In this document: piece by piece, positions 44,266 through 54,020 of the stretch
Layout: each line of letters begins with the position of its first letter
How positions within the stretch are numbered: position 1 is the stretch's first letter
From: Rhizobiaceae bacterium
GTDB lineage: Bacteria > Pseudomonadota > Alphaproteobacteria > Rhizobiales > Rhizobiaceae
Direction of reading: 5' to 3'
DNA: 64,000 nt
Assembly: GCA_023953905.1 (NCBI GenBank)
Contig: JAMLJA010000019.1
Coordinates: 18,345 to 82,344 of the forward strand
The notes under the pieces: generated by a model
The model's database searches: none
Seen by the model: only the letters and a program-made list of their open reading frames with translations
Told to the model about the DNA's origin: nothing
Program-made: the position numbers and the translations under genes

Positions 44266-45018
44266 ATGGCATCAGCTTTGGATTGGGGAGCAGGCGTTCT
44301 GTTCCCTCCAATCTGTCCCGGTTGCGGTCTCCGCGTCTCCCAACCAGCGGCTTTGTGCAGCGAATGCTGGCCGGAACTGCGTTTTCTGGAAAGACCATGG
44401 TGTGAAGTTCTAGGCGTTCCTTTCGACCGGGACATGGGCGAGGGGGTTGTCTCCCCGGCCGCGATTGCGGAACCTCCGGTATTCGATCGCGCACGCGCCG
44501 CCGTGGCCTATGAAGGGGTCGCTCAGGCGCTCGTTCGAAAGCTCAAATATGGCGACCGAACGGACCTTGCGCCGTGGATGGCGATTTGGATGAACAGAGC
44601 AGGTGCCGAACTGTTCGAACCCGGTCAACTCGTCGTGCCCGTTCCGCTTCATTGGCGGCGATTTGTGGGCAGACGCTTCAACCAATCGGCCGAACTCGCC
44701 CGTGCCCTGTCCCGCCGCAGGCATCTCCCATACGCGCCGCATATACTCAAGCGCGTGAAGGGAACGCGTCAGCAGGTCGGGCTGGGACAACGAGAGCGCC
44801 ACGAAAATGTGCGTGCGGCCTTTCTCGTGCCTGACGCCGCCATCCCCACCGTTTCAGGGTCTGCCGTGCTTCTGGTGGATGATGTCTACACCACGGGTGC
44901 CACCGTTTCGTCCGCGGCAAGGGCCCTCAAGCGAGCCGGGGCGGCGCGCGTCGATGTGCTCACTTTCGCACGAGTGATCGACAGGGACTTCCTGCCGGGA
45001 GATCAAGCCCTTATATAG
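44266..45018 (+). CDS. comF: ComF-family phosphoribosyltransferase-like protein
   Basis: A ComF-type protein of about 250 residues. An N-terminal zinc-finger-like part has the pairs CPGCG and CSECW; the C-terminal phosphoribosyltransferase domain carries VLLVDDVYTTGATVSSAARAL. LVVPVPLHWRRFVGRRFNQSAELARAL is the family core. In Gram-positives ComF aids DNA uptake; in proteobacteria the role is less clear. The start is uncertain: ATG 44266, GTG 44233 (11 residues longer) and ATG 44176 are in frame, none with a strong ribosome binding site. grxC follows 24 bp later. Confidence 0.86.
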   Translation: MASALDWGAGVLFPPICPGCGLRVSQPAALCSECWPELRFLERPWCEVLGVPFDRDMGEGVVSPAAIAEPPVFDRARAAVAYEGVAQALVRKLKYGDRTDLAPWMAIWMNRAGAELFEPGQLVVPVPLHWRRFVGRRFNQSAELARALSRRRHLPYAPHILKRVKGTRQQVGLGQRERHENVRAAFLVPDAAIPTVSGSAVLLVDDVYTTGATVSSAARALKRAGAARVDVLTFARVIDRDFLPGDQALI

Positions 45019-45042
45019 CCGGTAGCGGAACGAGGTGCGGCT

Positions 45043-45309
45043 ATGGTGGATGTCACCATCTACACACGAATGATGTGCGGTTACTGTGCGGCGGCGAAAC
45101 GGCTGCTCGACAAGAAGGGCGTCAGCTATACGGAGCATGATGCGAGTTTCTCGCCCGAGCTCCGGCAAGAAATGATCCAGCGGGCTAATGGCCGTGCGAC
45201 ATTTCCCCAGATATTCATCGGCGATGTCCATGTCGGCGGCTGCGACGATCTCCATGACCTTGAGCGTCAGGGCAAGCTCGATCCGATGCTGACGGACAGC
45301 GCGACTTAG
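45043..45309 (+). CDS. grxC: Glutaredoxin 3
   Basis: An 88-residue dithiol glutaredoxin with active site Cys12-Gly-Tyr-Cys15, the TFPQIFIGDVHVGGCDDL cis-Pro and glutathione-binding segment, and normal family length. It reduces disulfides and mixed glutathione disulfides in the cytoplasm with GSH. It lies in the chain comF-grxC-nit-DUF1178, which is conserved in Rhizobiales, and is followed 10 bp later by the nitrilase-type gene. Confidence 0.95.
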   Translation: MVDVTIYTRMMCGYCAAAKRLLDKKGVSYTEHDASFSPELRQEMIQRANGRATFPQIFIGDVHVGGCDDLHDLERQGKLDPMLTDSAT

Positions 45310-45319
45310 GGAGCAGGCG

Positions 45320-46177
45320 ATGGGTGTGTTCAAGGCGGCCGCAATTCAGATGCGCTCCGGCACGAATGTGGAGCGCAATGCCGAGGCGTTCGAGACAATG
45401 GCGCGAGAGGCTGCCGCAAAGGGGGCGATCTATCTTCAGACCCCGGAGATGACAGGGGCTCTGATGCGCAACAGGGACGAGCTGCGTGCCTCCCTGAAGC
45501 CTGAAAGCAAGGACCTGATCGCAGCGACGGCCCAGCGCCTTGCTGGTGAGCTGGGCGTTCATATCCATGTCGGCTCGACTGCTATCGCGCGGCCGGATGG
45601 AAGGGTCGCAAACCGCGCTTTGCTCTTTGACCCGCGCGGCACCCTCGTTGCCAGATATGACAAGATCCACATGTTCGACGTAGACCTCGACAATGGCGAA
45701 AGCTGGCGTGAGTCCGCGACCTATGAGCCCGGCGCGACTGCGGTGGTGGCCGATCTGCCCTTCGCGCGGTTGGGCTTTGCCGTATGCTACGATCTGCGCT
45801 TCCCTCAGCTTTTCAGGGCTGAGGCCATGGACGGTGCGGAGGTGCTGACCGCGCCTGCAGCCTTTACGCGCCAGACGGGCGAGGCCCATTGGCATGTGCT
45901 TTTGCGCGCCAGAGCGATTGAAAACGGTGCGTGGCTGATTGCTGCTGCACAGGGCGGGGTCCATGAAGATGGCCGCGAGACATACGGCCATTCGATGATT
46001 GTCGACCCTTGGGGAAACGTGGTCGCCGAGGCCGATGGCAACGAACCGGGCGTCATCCTGGCCGACATCGATACGGCGGCATCGAAAGCGGCCCGCGCCA
46101 AGATCCCGAATCTGAGGAATGCGCGCGAGTTCGGCGTAGGTTTGTCGGTCGAGCCCGATTTGAAGGCCGCATCATGA
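45320..46177 (+). CDS. Carbon-nitrogen hydrolase (Nit2-like amidase)
   Basis: A 285-residue nitrilase-superfamily enzyme. The catalytic triad is Glu43 (TPEM), Lys115 (YDKIHMFD) and Cys156 (AVCYDLRFP). Sequence and length fit the Nit1/Nit2 branch; Nit1 in many bacteria removes deaminated glutathione, which would suit its place right after grxC, and Nit2 acts on omega-amides. Which of the two applies is not decided. It shares ATGA with the DUF1178 gene after it. Confidence 0.92.
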   Translation: MGVFKAAAIQMRSGTNVERNAEAFETMAREAAAKGAIYLQTPEMTGALMRNRDELRASLKPESKDLIAATAQRLAGELGVHIHVGSTAIARPDGRVANRALLFDPRGTLVARYDKIHMFDVDLDNGESWRESATYEPGATAVVADLPFARLGFAVCYDLRFPQLFRAEAMDGAEVLTAPAAFTRQTGEAHWHVLLRARAIENGAWLIAAAQGGVHEDGRETYGHSMIVDPWGNVVAEADGNEPGVILADIDTAASKAARAKIPNLRNAREFGVGLSVEPDLKAAS

Positions 46178-46599
46178 TCCGGTTTTCCCTGCATTGTGAG
46201 CACGGCCATGACTTCGAGGGCTGGTTTCGCAACAACGATGATTTCGACACGCAGAAGAAACGCGGATTTGTGGGATGTCCTGCCTGCGGGTCGGCCAAGG
46301 TGGAAAAGGCCTTGATGGCCCCTGCGGTCTCGACGTCGCGCAAGCAGGAAAAGGTCGCTCTTGCCATGGGCGAGCAGCAGCGTCGCGCCATGGCCGAGTT
46401 CAAGGCGCTTTCAGAGAAGCTGAAGGAAAATGCCGACTATGTCGGCGACAAATTCGCCGAAGAAGCGCGCAAGATCCATTTCGGTGAAACCGAAGCGCGC
46501 GGAATCTATGGCGAAGCGACAGCAGAAGAAGCCAAAGGCCTCGTCGAGGACGGTGTGGACTTCATGCCGATCCCGGTCTTCCCGGACGATCAGAACTGA
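46174..46599 (+). CDS. DUF1178 protein
   Basis: A 141-residue protein that starts with MIRFSLHCEHGHDFEGWF and holds the zinc-ribbon-like pair CPACGSAKVEKALMAP; together with an upstream Cys/His this could bind one metal. The middle is a charged helix and the C-terminus is acidic (ARKIHFGETEARGIYGEAT...VDFMPIPV). DUF1178 is limited mostly to alpha- and betaproteobacteria and has no assigned function. ATG 46174 overlaps the amidase stop by four bases. Confidence 0.9.
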   Translation: MIRFSLHCEHGHDFEGWFRNNDDFDTQKKRGFVGCPACGSAKVEKALMAPAVSTSRKQEKVALAMGEQQRRAMAEFKALSEKLKENADYVGDKFAEEARKIHFGETEARGIYGEATAEEAKGLVEDGVDFMPIPVFPDDQN

Positions 46600-46694
46600 G
46601 AATTACAATCAACTTTGACATGAAGTGAGGCGTTTCCGGGAAATGCCCTTAGCGGCCGAATGCGCGGGTCTGGAGCGCAAGTCTAGGTAATTGG

Positions 46695-47591
46695 ATGACC
46701 TTTCTCTGGAACTCTGCGTTTGCGCTTCTGGTCGCAACAGGAGCCTTGCTCGGTCTGTCACTGCCCTTCGGACGAATCGCTACCGCTGCGGGAGTGCCCG
46801 CTGCACTTTGGGCATTTGTGATCTCTGCCGGCGCTGGAGGCGTCCTGCTCGCCGGCATCCTTCTGCGTGGTCGCATCATCCGGGTAACTCCGCGACGCCT
46901 GCGCTACTTTATCATCTCGGCTTCCGTGTCCTATGCGGCACCAAATCTCCTTATGTTTTCCGTCATGCCGCACCTGGGAGCCGGCTACACCGGGATAATG
47001 TTCACGCTTTCGCCTCTTGTGACCCTGGTATTCTCGATCCTGCTTGGCGTCAGGCGGCCAAATGCGATGGGAATTGCGGGTGTCCTTGTTGGCTTCACCG
47101 GTGCCCTGATGGTGGCGACGACGCGCGGCGAAGCGGGCGCACCAGCTGACATGTTCTGGGTAGTGCTGGGTCTGCTCATCCCGGTCAGCCTTGCAGCAGG
47201 CAACATCTATCGCACGATTGATTGGCCCGAGGCGACAGGACCTATCGAACTTGCGGCGGGCAGCCATCTCGCTGCGGCGGCAATGTTGCTCGCTGGCCTT
47301 GGTGCTACGAGCGAATGGTCGAGTTTCGCGCTGTTGCCGAACATGCCGTGGCTGGTGGCCGCGCAGGTCATTTCGGCAGCCGCCATGGTGGCGCTGCTGT
47401 TCCGGCTGCAGCAGGTGGGCGGGCCGGTCTATCTCAGCCAGATCGGATATGTCGGCGCAGCAGTCGCGCTGCTGTCGGGAATGATGTTTCTCGGGGAAAG
47501 CTATCAATGGCTGACCTGGCTGGGAGCCTTCGTCATCGGAATCGGCGTTATTCTGACGACAAAGGCGCAAAGCGACCAGTCCAGCCGCTAA
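46695..47591 (+). CDS. EamA/DMT-superfamily transporter
   Basis: A 298-residue inner-membrane protein with about ten hydrophobic segments arranged as two EamA repeats of five. GYTGIMFTLSPLVTLVFSILLG in the first half and YLSQIGYVGAAVALLSGMMFLGE in the second are the typical fourth-helix segments. Such carriers export metabolites such as amino acids or drugs; substrate unknown. It is 95 bp after DUF1178 and ends 9 bp before the stop of convergent ubiG. Confidence 0.88.
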   Translation: MTFLWNSAFALLVATGALLGLSLPFGRIATAAGVPAALWAFVISAGAGGVLLAGILLRGRIIRVTPRRLRYFIISASVSYAAPNLLMFSVMPHLGAGYTGIMFTLSPLVTLVFSILLGVRRPNAMGIAGVLVGFTGALMVATTRGEAGAPADMFWVVLGLLIPVSLAAGNIYRTIDWPEATGPIELAAGSHLAAAAMLLAGLGATSEWSSFALLPNMPWLVAAQVISAAAMVALLFRLQQVGGPVYLSQIGYVGAAVALLSGMMFLGESYQWLTWLGAFVIGIGVILTTKAQSDQSSR

Positions 47592-47600
47592 CCGATCACG

Positions 47601-48353
47601 TTAGGCAGCGGAGTGCTTCTCCGCGAGCAGCATGTAGTTGACGTCCATATCCGTGGATCTGTTCCAGCGGTCGGCGATCGGATTGTAGGTAACCCCGGTG
47701 CGATCGGCCACGGCCATCCCGGCATCCCGAAGTGCCTTTTCAAGCTCATCCGGCCGCACCAGCTTGCCGAACTGATGAGTACCGCGCGGGAGCCATCTCA
47801 GGACGATCTCCGCGCCGACAATGGCGAGCGCCAGCGCCTTGAACGTACGGTTGATGGTCGCCACGAACATGATTCCGCCCGGCTTGACCATCTCGGCGCA
47901 AACCCCGACAAAGAATGGCATGTCGGGAACGTGCTCGACCACCTCCATATTGAGGATGACGTCGAATTCTTCGCCTGCCGCAGCCAGCGCTTCAGCGGTT
48001 GTTGCCCTGTAGTCGATGTCGACCTTCGCTTCGGCGGCATGCAGTTTTGCCACCTCGATATTTGTCTCGGATGCATCCGCGCCGACGACATCGGCGCCGA
48101 GGCGCGCCATCGGCTCGCACAGCAATCCCCCACCGCATCCGATATCGAGAATGCGCAGTCCGGCAAGCGGACGTGCGGCGCGCGGGTCGCGTCCGAAACG
48201 ATTGGCGATCTGGTCGCGGATATAGGCAAGTCGAACAGGGTTGAACTTGTGAAGCGGGCGAAACTTCCCGTTCGGGTTCCACCATTCCGCAGCAAGGGCG
48301 GAGAACCGCTCCACTTCGTCGATATCGATGGTGGATCGTTGTGTTTCCGGCAT
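47601..48353 (-). CDS. ubiG: Ubiquinone biosynthesis O-methyltransferase
   Basis: A 250-residue SAM-dependent enzyme that methylates two hydroxyls in ubiquinone synthesis. The N-terminal FSALAAEWWNPNGKFRPLHKFNPVRLAYI is the UbiG/COQ3 hallmark, and LDIGCGGGLLCEPMARLGADVVG is SAM motif I, with MEVVEHVPD and GGIMFVATINRT after it. Length is normal. It is divergent from the ABC-2 exporter pair. Confidence 0.96.
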   Translation of the reverse strand: MPETQRSTIDIDEVERFSALAAEWWNPNGKFRPLHKFNPVRLAYIRDQIANRFGRDPRAARPLAGLRILDIGCGGGLLCEPMARLGADVVGADASETNIEVAKLHAAEAKVDIDYRATTAEALAAAGEEFDVILNMEVVEHVPDMPFFVGVCAEMVKPGGIMFVATINRTFKALALAIVGAEIVLRWLPRGTHQFGKLVRPDELEKALRDAGMAVADRTGVTYNPIADRWNRSTDMDVNYMLLAEKHSAA

Positions 48354-48548
48354 CGGTATCCTTCTCCTTGGGGCGTATCAAGTCGGGTGCGCGGCGCGGA
48401 AAGTCAAGGCAACATTTAAAAGCGGATTGGCCGGAAGGGAGGAGCTGTTCTTCTGTTTCGTCAGGAAGTGGCAGTTCGTTCAAGGCTTTGATTGCACCTC
48501 AACAGGAACGGCCTATATGGAGGGTCCCTTCTCTTACGCACGGTTTCC

Positions 48549-49478
48549 ATGCAGCCGATTCTCTCGATACGGGATCTTTCCAAGACATACTCAAATGGCT
48601 TTCAAGCTCTCAAACGCGTCAGTCTCGACGTGCGGAAGGGCGAGATACTGGCCTTGTTGGGGCCCAACGGCGCGGGCAAGACCACGCTGATCAGTGCGGT
48701 TTGCGGCCTCTTGAATCCAAGCTCAGGATCTATTGAGGTAGCTGGCCACGATATAGTTCGCGACTACAGGGTGGCGCGCTCCATGATCGGGCTCGTGCCG
48801 CAGGAACTGACCACCGATGCCTTCGAAACGGTCTGGGCAACGGTGTCGTTCAGCCGCGGTCTCTTCAACCGACCCAGGGATCCCGGCTTTGTCGAGAGCG
48901 TTCTGCGGGATCTCTCCTTGTGGGACAAGAAGGACCAGAAGGTCATGACGCTTTCTGGCGGCATGAAGCGCCGGCTCATGATCGCCAAGGCCTTGTCGCA
49001 TGAACCGCAATTGTTGTTTCTTGACGAGCCGACGGCTGGTGTCGACGTCGAACTCCGACGGGACATGTGGAATCTCGTGCGTCGCCTGCGCGAAACCGGC
49101 GTGACCATCATTCTCACGACACACTACATCGATGAAGCTGAAGAGATGGCGGATCGCGTTGGCGTGATCAACAAGGGCCAACTCATGCTTGTCGAGGAAA
49201 AGCGCACGTTGATGCGCCAGTTCGGCAAGAAGCAACTCACGCTCGCCCTTGCCGAGCCGCTTTCGGAAATACCTCAGGCGCTGGCAAGCTATCCGCTCGA
49301 ACTGAGCGGCGATGGCAGCACGCTTCTCTTCACTTATGATTCACGCGCCGGCGACAATTCTGGCATCACGGCATTGCTGTCCGACCTCATGGCAAGCGGG
49401 GTACGCATTCGCGACCTCGATACCGAACAGACCTCGCTCGAGGATATTTTCGTCAATCTTGTGAGACAGCAGCGATGA
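48549..49478 (+). CDS. ABC-2 type transporter ATPase (YadG-like)
   Basis: A 309-residue ATPase. Walker A GPNGAGKTT, signature LSGGMKRRLMIAKAL, Walker B LLFLDEPTAGVD and LTTHYIDEAEEM are intact, and the C-terminal extension of about 80 residues is found in drug- and polysaccharide-type exporters. It is close to E. coli YadG. ATG 48549 precedes the first strand; the open frame upstream has no match. Together with the following permease, overlapping by four bases, it forms a two-gene exporter of unknown substrate. Confidence 0.92.
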   Translation: MQPILSIRDLSKTYSNGFQALKRVSLDVRKGEILALLGPNGAGKTTLISAVCGLLNPSSGSIEVAGHDIVRDYRVARSMIGLVPQELTTDAFETVWATVSFSRGLFNRPRDPGFVESVLRDLSLWDKKDQKVMTLSGGMKRRLMIAKALSHEPQLLFLDEPTAGVDVELRRDMWNLVRRLRETGVTIILTTHYIDEAEEMADRVGVINKGQLMLVEEKRTLMRQFGKKQLTLALAEPLSEIPQALASYPLELSGDGSTLLFTYDSRAGDNSGITALLSDLMASGVRIRDLDTEQTSLEDIFVNLVRQQR

Positions 49479-50236
49479 ACCTGCGCGCGATCCGTTCCAT
49501 CTACATGTTCGAAATGGCGCGTACGTTCCGTACGCTGCTCCAGAGCATCGTTTCGCCAGTTGTCTCGACATCGCTCTATTTTGTCGTCTTCGGTGGTGCC
49601 ATCGGGTCTCGCATTCAGGAGGTTGACGGCATTGGCTACGGCAGTTTCATCGTGCCGGGCCTGATCATGCTGACGCTACTCACACAGAGTATTTCGAATG
49701 CATCCTTCGGCATCTATTTCCCGAAGTTTGTCGGTACCATCTACGAGATACTCTCCGCGCCCGTCTCCTATGTCGAGATCGTCATTGCATATGTGGGCGC
49801 GGCAGCCACGAAATCGATCATGCTTGGACTCATCATCTTGGCCACGGCATCCCTTTTCGTGCCGATCAGGATCGAACATCCGTTCATAATGGTGCTGTTT
49901 CTACTGCTGACCGCCGCCACGTTCAGCCTGTTTGGCTTTGTCATCGGGATCTGGGCGGACGGTTTCGAAAAGCTTCAGATCATTCCGCTTCTGATCATCA
50001 CGCCCCTGACATTTCTGGGTGGCAGCTTCTATTCGATCGATATGCTGCCTCCAATCTGGCAGACGATCTCCTATTTCAATCCGGTTGTGTATCTGGTCAG
50101 CGGCTTTCGCTGGAGCTTCTTTTCCACCTCCGATGTGGGGGTCGGTCTGAGTCTGATCATGACGCTCGGTTTCCTTGCCGTCTGCATGTCCGGCGTTGCG
50201 TGGATATTTCGGACTGGCTACAAGCTTAAACCTTAG
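49475..50236 (+). CDS. ABC-2 type transporter permease (YadH-like)
   Basis: A 253-residue inner-membrane protein with six hydrophobic segments, of the ABC-2 family. YGSFIVPGLIMLTLLTQSISNASFGIYFPKF and the FLGGSFYSIDMLPPIWQTISYFNPVVYLV region in its second half are the family signatures. Partner of the ATPase encoded just upstream; homologous to E. coli YadH. Substrate unknown. Confidence 0.91.
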   Translation: MNLRAIRSIYMFEMARTFRTLLQSIVSPVVSTSLYFVVFGGAIGSRIQEVDGIGYGSFIVPGLIMLTLLTQSISNASFGIYFPKFVGTIYEILSAPVSYVEIVIAYVGAAATKSIMLGLIILATASLFVPIRIEHPFIMVLFLLLTAATFSLFGFVIGIWADGFEKLQIIPLLIITPLTFLGGSFYSIDMLPPIWQTISYFNPVVYLVSGFRWSFFSTSDVGVGLSLIMTLGFLAVCMSGVAWIFRTGYKLKP

Positions 50237-50399
50237 CTGCGGCATCTTTTCGTCGGAAAGGCTGGCGAACCGGCCATCCTTGCGTCGAGCGAGTGTTTTG
50301 GCTATGGAGGCGCCGCAACGGCGCGGCGTCATCGCGGCGCTTTCCCAATAAACTTCCAAGGCTTGATGCCCAGGACCATACACAGGGCTTCCCGTTTCC

Positions 50400-51674
50400 A
50401 TGGCGCGCATCGTGATGAAGTTCGGCGGAACGTCCGTCGCCGATCTCGACCGGATCCACAATGTGGCGCGTCACGTCAAACGTGAAGTTGAGGCCGGTCA
50501 CGAAGTGGCTGTCGTCGTCTCCGCAATGTCGGGCAAGACGAATGAGCTCGTCGCCTGGGTCCAGAACATGCCGAAAGTCGCAGGTTCGAATGCGCCGTTC
50601 TACGATGCGCGCGAATATGACGCCGTGGTGGCGTCGGGCGAGCAGGTGACGGCGGGTCTGCTGGCTGTGGCTCTGCAATCGATGGGCGTGAATGCCCGCT
50701 CGTGGCAGGGCTGGCAAATTCCCATCAAGACAGACACTGCTCACGGCGCCGCCCGTATCGCCGATATCGACGGGTCTTTTCTGATCAAGCGGTTCGGTGA
50801 AGGTCAGGTGGCAGTCATAGCCGGCTTTCAGGGCATCGCACCGGACAACCGCATCGCGACGCTGGGGCGCGGCGGGTCGGATACGAGCGCGGTGGCGATC
50901 GCCGCGGCAGTCAAGGCCGATCGATGCGACATCTATACCGACGTAGACGGGGTCTACACGACCGACCCGAGGATAGAGCCGAAGGCGCGTCGCCTGCCAA
51001 AGATCTCGTTCGAGGAAATGCTGGAAATGGCGTCGCTCGGCGCGAAGGTTCTGCAGGTGCGCTCCGTCGAACTAGCCATGGTGCACAAGGTGCGCACTTT
51101 TGTCCGCTCCTCGTTTGAGGATCCGGATGCACCCGGTATGGGCGATCTTCTCAACCCGCCTGGAACGCTTATTTGCGACGAGGATGAAATCGTGGAACAG
51201 CAAGTCGTGACCGGCATTGCCTATGCCAAGGACGAAGCCCAGATCTCGCTGCGCCGGGTGTCTGACCGCCCGGGCGTGGCCGCCGGGATTTTTCTGCCGC
51301 TGGCCGAGGCCAACATCAATGTCGATATGATCGTCCAGAACATTTCGGAGGACGGCAAGTCGACGGACATGACCTTCACGGTTCCGTCCAGCGATGTCAG
51401 CAAGGCGCTGGCGGTGCTTGAGAAGAACCGCGATACGGTCGGGTTCGACGTTGTCCAGCATGATGACGGCATGTCGAAAGTGTCGGTCATCGGCATCGGT
51501 ATGCGAAGCCACGCCGGCGTCGCCGCGACGGCCTTCAAGGCGCTGGCTGACAAGTCGATCAATATCCGCGCCATCACGACTTCGGAAATAAAGATCTCGA
51601 TCCTTATCGACGGTCCTTACACTGAACTTGCTGTTCGGACTTTGCATTCGGTCTACGGGCTCGATAAGCATTAG
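50400..51674 (+). CDS. lysC: Aspartate kinase
   Basis: A 424-residue enzyme that phosphorylates aspartate as the first step to lysine, threonine and methionine. The start MARIVMKFGGTSV holds the kinase signature, GRGGSDTSAVAIAAAV and YTDVDGVYTTDPR follow, and two ACT domains for feedback control occupy about 265-420. ATG 50400 is the natural start. The 163 bp before it have no other gene. ptsP follows at 51747; this order is common in Rhizobiales. Confidence 0.97.
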   Translation: MARIVMKFGGTSVADLDRIHNVARHVKREVEAGHEVAVVVSAMSGKTNELVAWVQNMPKVAGSNAPFYDAREYDAVVASGEQVTAGLLAVALQSMGVNARSWQGWQIPIKTDTAHGAARIADIDGSFLIKRFGEGQVAVIAGFQGIAPDNRIATLGRGGSDTSAVAIAAAVKADRCDIYTDVDGVYTTDPRIEPKARRLPKISFEEMLEMASLGAKVLQVRSVELAMVHKVRTFVRSSFEDPDAPGMGDLLNPPGTLICDEDEIVEQQVVTGIAYAKDEAQISLRRVSDRPGVAAGIFLPLAEANINVDMIVQNISEDGKSTDMTFTVPSSDVSKALAVLEKNRDTVGFDVVQHDDGMSKVSVIGIGMRSHAGVAATAFKALADKSINIRAITTSEIKISILIDGPYTELAVRTLHSVYGLDKH

Positions 51675-51746
51675 CTGAACGAAATCTTGTTCGGATTCGC
51701 CGGTGGGCAGTTCCGCCCGCCGGGTTGCGGCGTTTGGAGAGCCTTG

Positions 51747-54017
51747 ATGCGTGAGATGGGCGGCGGCCCACGCGTATTGCTGAGACGGCTCCGCGAATTG
51801 ATGGCGGAGGCCCTTGAGCCGCAGACGCGGCTCGATAGAATCGTGCGCGAAATCGCGGCCAATATGGTGGCGGAAGTGTGCTCGCTCTATGTCCTGCGCG
51901 CCGACTCCGTGCTCGAACTTTACGCAACAGAGGGTCTCAATCCGGGCTCGGTTCACCAGGCGCAACTTCGATTGGGGCAGGGCCTTGTCGGCACCATCGC
52001 GGCCAGTGCGCGATCGCTGAACCTTTCCGAAGCGCAGAAGCATCCGGCCTTCGCCTATCTGCCGGAAGTCGGGGAAGAGGCCTATAATTCGTTCCTTGGC
52101 GTTCCGGTCTTGCGCGCTGGCCGCACGCTCGGTGTTCTGGTCGTGCAGAACCGCACCAAGCGCGTTTATCGCGAGGATGAACTCGAGGCGATGGAAACCA
52201 CCGCCATGGTCATCGCCGAGATGATCGCGACCGGTGATCTGTCGCGCCTCACGCGTCCAGGGCTCGAACTCGATCTAACCAAGCCTGTGAGCTTCAACGG
52301 ACTTTCCTTCAACGAGGGGATAGGGCTCGGCCATGTGGTGCTGCACGAGCCCCGCATCGTTGTGACCAATCTCTTCAATGAGGACAGCGATCAGGAAATC
52401 CGCAGGCTGGAAACCTCGCTGAGTTCGTTGAGGCTATCCATTGACGATATGTTGTCGCGCCGCGACGTGGCGGCTGAAGGCGAGCATCGGGCGGTGCTGG
52501 AAGCCTACCGCATGTTCGCCAACGATCAGGGATGGGGGCGGCGTCTCGAAGAGGCCGTGCGTAACGGTTTGACCGCCGAGGCCGCAGTGGAAAAGGTCCA
52601 GAGCGACATGCGCGCGCGCATGTTGCACATGACCGATCCATACCTGCGCGAGCGGATGAGCGATTTTGACGACCTCGCTAACAGGCTGCTACGGCAACTG
52701 ATGGGCAGAGCGCCCGACGATGTCGCGGCCGCGCTGCCCAGAGACGCAATAGTGGTCGCGCGCTCGATGGGTGCGGCCGAACTTCTCGACTATCCGCGTG
52801 AAAAACTGCGCGGTCTTGTGCTTGAGGATGGTGCCGTCACGAGCCATGTCGTCATTGTGGCCCGCGCGATAGGCATTCCTGTCGCGGGCCAGATGAAGGG
52901 CGCCGTCTCCATGGCGGAAAATGGCGATGCGATCATCGTCGACGGCGAGGAAGGGATCGTCCATCTGCGCCCGCAGCCCGATGTCGAGGCGGCCTACACA
53001 GAGAAGGTGCGATTCCGCGCCCGCCGGCAGGAGGTCTATCGCGAATTGCGCTCGCGGCCCTCGGTGTCGAAGGACGGTATCAAGATCGATCTTCTGATGA
53101 ATGCGGGCCTGGCGGTCGATCTGCCCCAGCTGTCAGACTCAGGCGCCGAAGGCATTGGCCTCTTTCGCACAGAATTACAGTTCATGGTCGCGGCGACTTT
53201 CCCGCGCGCCGAACAGCAGGAACGCCTCTATCGCGACGTGATCGACGCTGCGCGAGGCCGTCCCGTGACCTTCCGCACGATCGATATTGGGGGCGACAAG
53301 GTATTGCCCTATTTCAAGAATTCCGCGCACGAGGAAAATCCGGCGCTTGGCTGGCGGGCGATCCGGCTGACGCTGGACCGTCCAGGCCTGCTGCGCACAC
53401 AGGTGCGTGCGCTGCTGCGTGCTGCCGGGGGTCGGGAATTACGGCTGATGCTCCCGATGGTGACGGAGCTTGGCGAGATCACGCAAGCCCGCGAGATCAT
53501 CGACAAGGAGGTTCGCCATCTTTCACGCTTCGGCCATGATCTTCCGACGATCCTCAAGATGGGTGTCATGTTGGAAGTGCCTTCGCTGCTGTTTCAACTC
53601 GACGAGTTGATGGCGGCAGTCGATTTCGTTTCGGTCGGTTCCAACGATCTGTTTCAGTTCGTGATGGCCACCGATCGGGGAAACACGCAGCTTTCCAACA
53701 GATTCGACCCACTGTCCGTGCCGTTTCTGCGCGTTCTCAAGATGATCGCCGATGCTGGCGAGCGCTGCGGAACCCCCGTGACCCTGTGCGGCGAATTGGC
53801 CGGCAAGCCGATCTCGGCACTGGCACTGATGGGCGTCGGTTTCCAATCCATCTCGATGTCGCCGGCATCGATTGGCCCGGTAAAGGCCATGCTGGTCGAG
53901 ACTCCGATCAACGAGTTGAAAATGTTCATGGAAGACAATCTAGCGGGCACAAGCGCCCAATTGCCAATGCGCGCATTGCTCCATGCATTTGCGGGCGATC
54001 ATGGCATCCCTGTCTGA
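51747..54017 (+). CDS. ptsP: Nitrogen-type PTS enzyme I (EI-Ntr) with GAF domain
   Basis: A 756-residue protein of the regulatory PTS-Ntr chain. An N-terminal GAF domain (about 20-165) is followed by the EI N-domain, the phosphohistidine His367 in GAVTSHVVIVARAIGIP, and the PEP-binding C-domain with GAEGIGLFRTELQFM, TFRTIDIGGDK and SVGSNDLFQF plus the late Cys of VTLCGELAG. It takes phosphate from PEP and gives it to NPr, linking carbon and nitrogen status, likely through GAF-bound glutamine or 2-oxoglutarate. ATG 51747 matches rhizobial PtsP starts and follows GGAGAG; a start 60 bp earlier is less likely. Confidence 0.96.
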   Translation: MREMGGGPRVLLRRLRELMAEALEPQTRLDRIVREIAANMVAEVCSLYVLRADSVLELYATEGLNPGSVHQAQLRLGQGLVGTIAASARSLNLSEAQKHPAFAYLPEVGEEAYNSFLGVPVLRAGRTLGVLVVQNRTKRVYREDELEAMETTAMVIAEMIATGDLSRLTRPGLELDLTKPVSFNGLSFNEGIGLGHVVLHEPRIVVTNLFNEDSDQEIRRLETSLSSLRLSIDDMLSRRDVAAEGEHRAVLEAYRMFANDQGWGRRLEEAVRNGLTAEAAVEKVQSDMRARMLHMTDPYLRERMSDFDDLANRLLRQLMGRAPDDVAAALPRDAIVVARSMGAAELLDYPREKLRGLVLEDGAVTSHVVIVARAIGIPVAGQMKGAVSMAENGDAIIVDGEEGIVHLRPQPDVEAAYTEKVRFRARRQEVYRELRSRPSVSKDGIKIDLLMNAGLAVDLPQLSDSGAEGIGLFRTELQFMVAATFPRAEQQERLYRDVIDAARGRPVTFRTIDIGGDKVLPYFKNSAHEENPALGWRAIRLTLDRPGLLRTQVRALLRAAGGRELRLMLPMVTELGEITQAREIIDKEVRHLSRFGHDLPTILKMGVMLEVPSLLFQLDELMAAVDFVSVGSNDLFQFVMATDRGNTQLSNRFDPLSVPFLRVLKMIADAGERCGTPVTLCGELAGKPISALALMGVGFQSISMSPASIGPVKAMLVETPINELKMFMEDNLAGTSAQLPMRALLHAFAGDHGIPV

Positions 54018-54020
54018 ATT

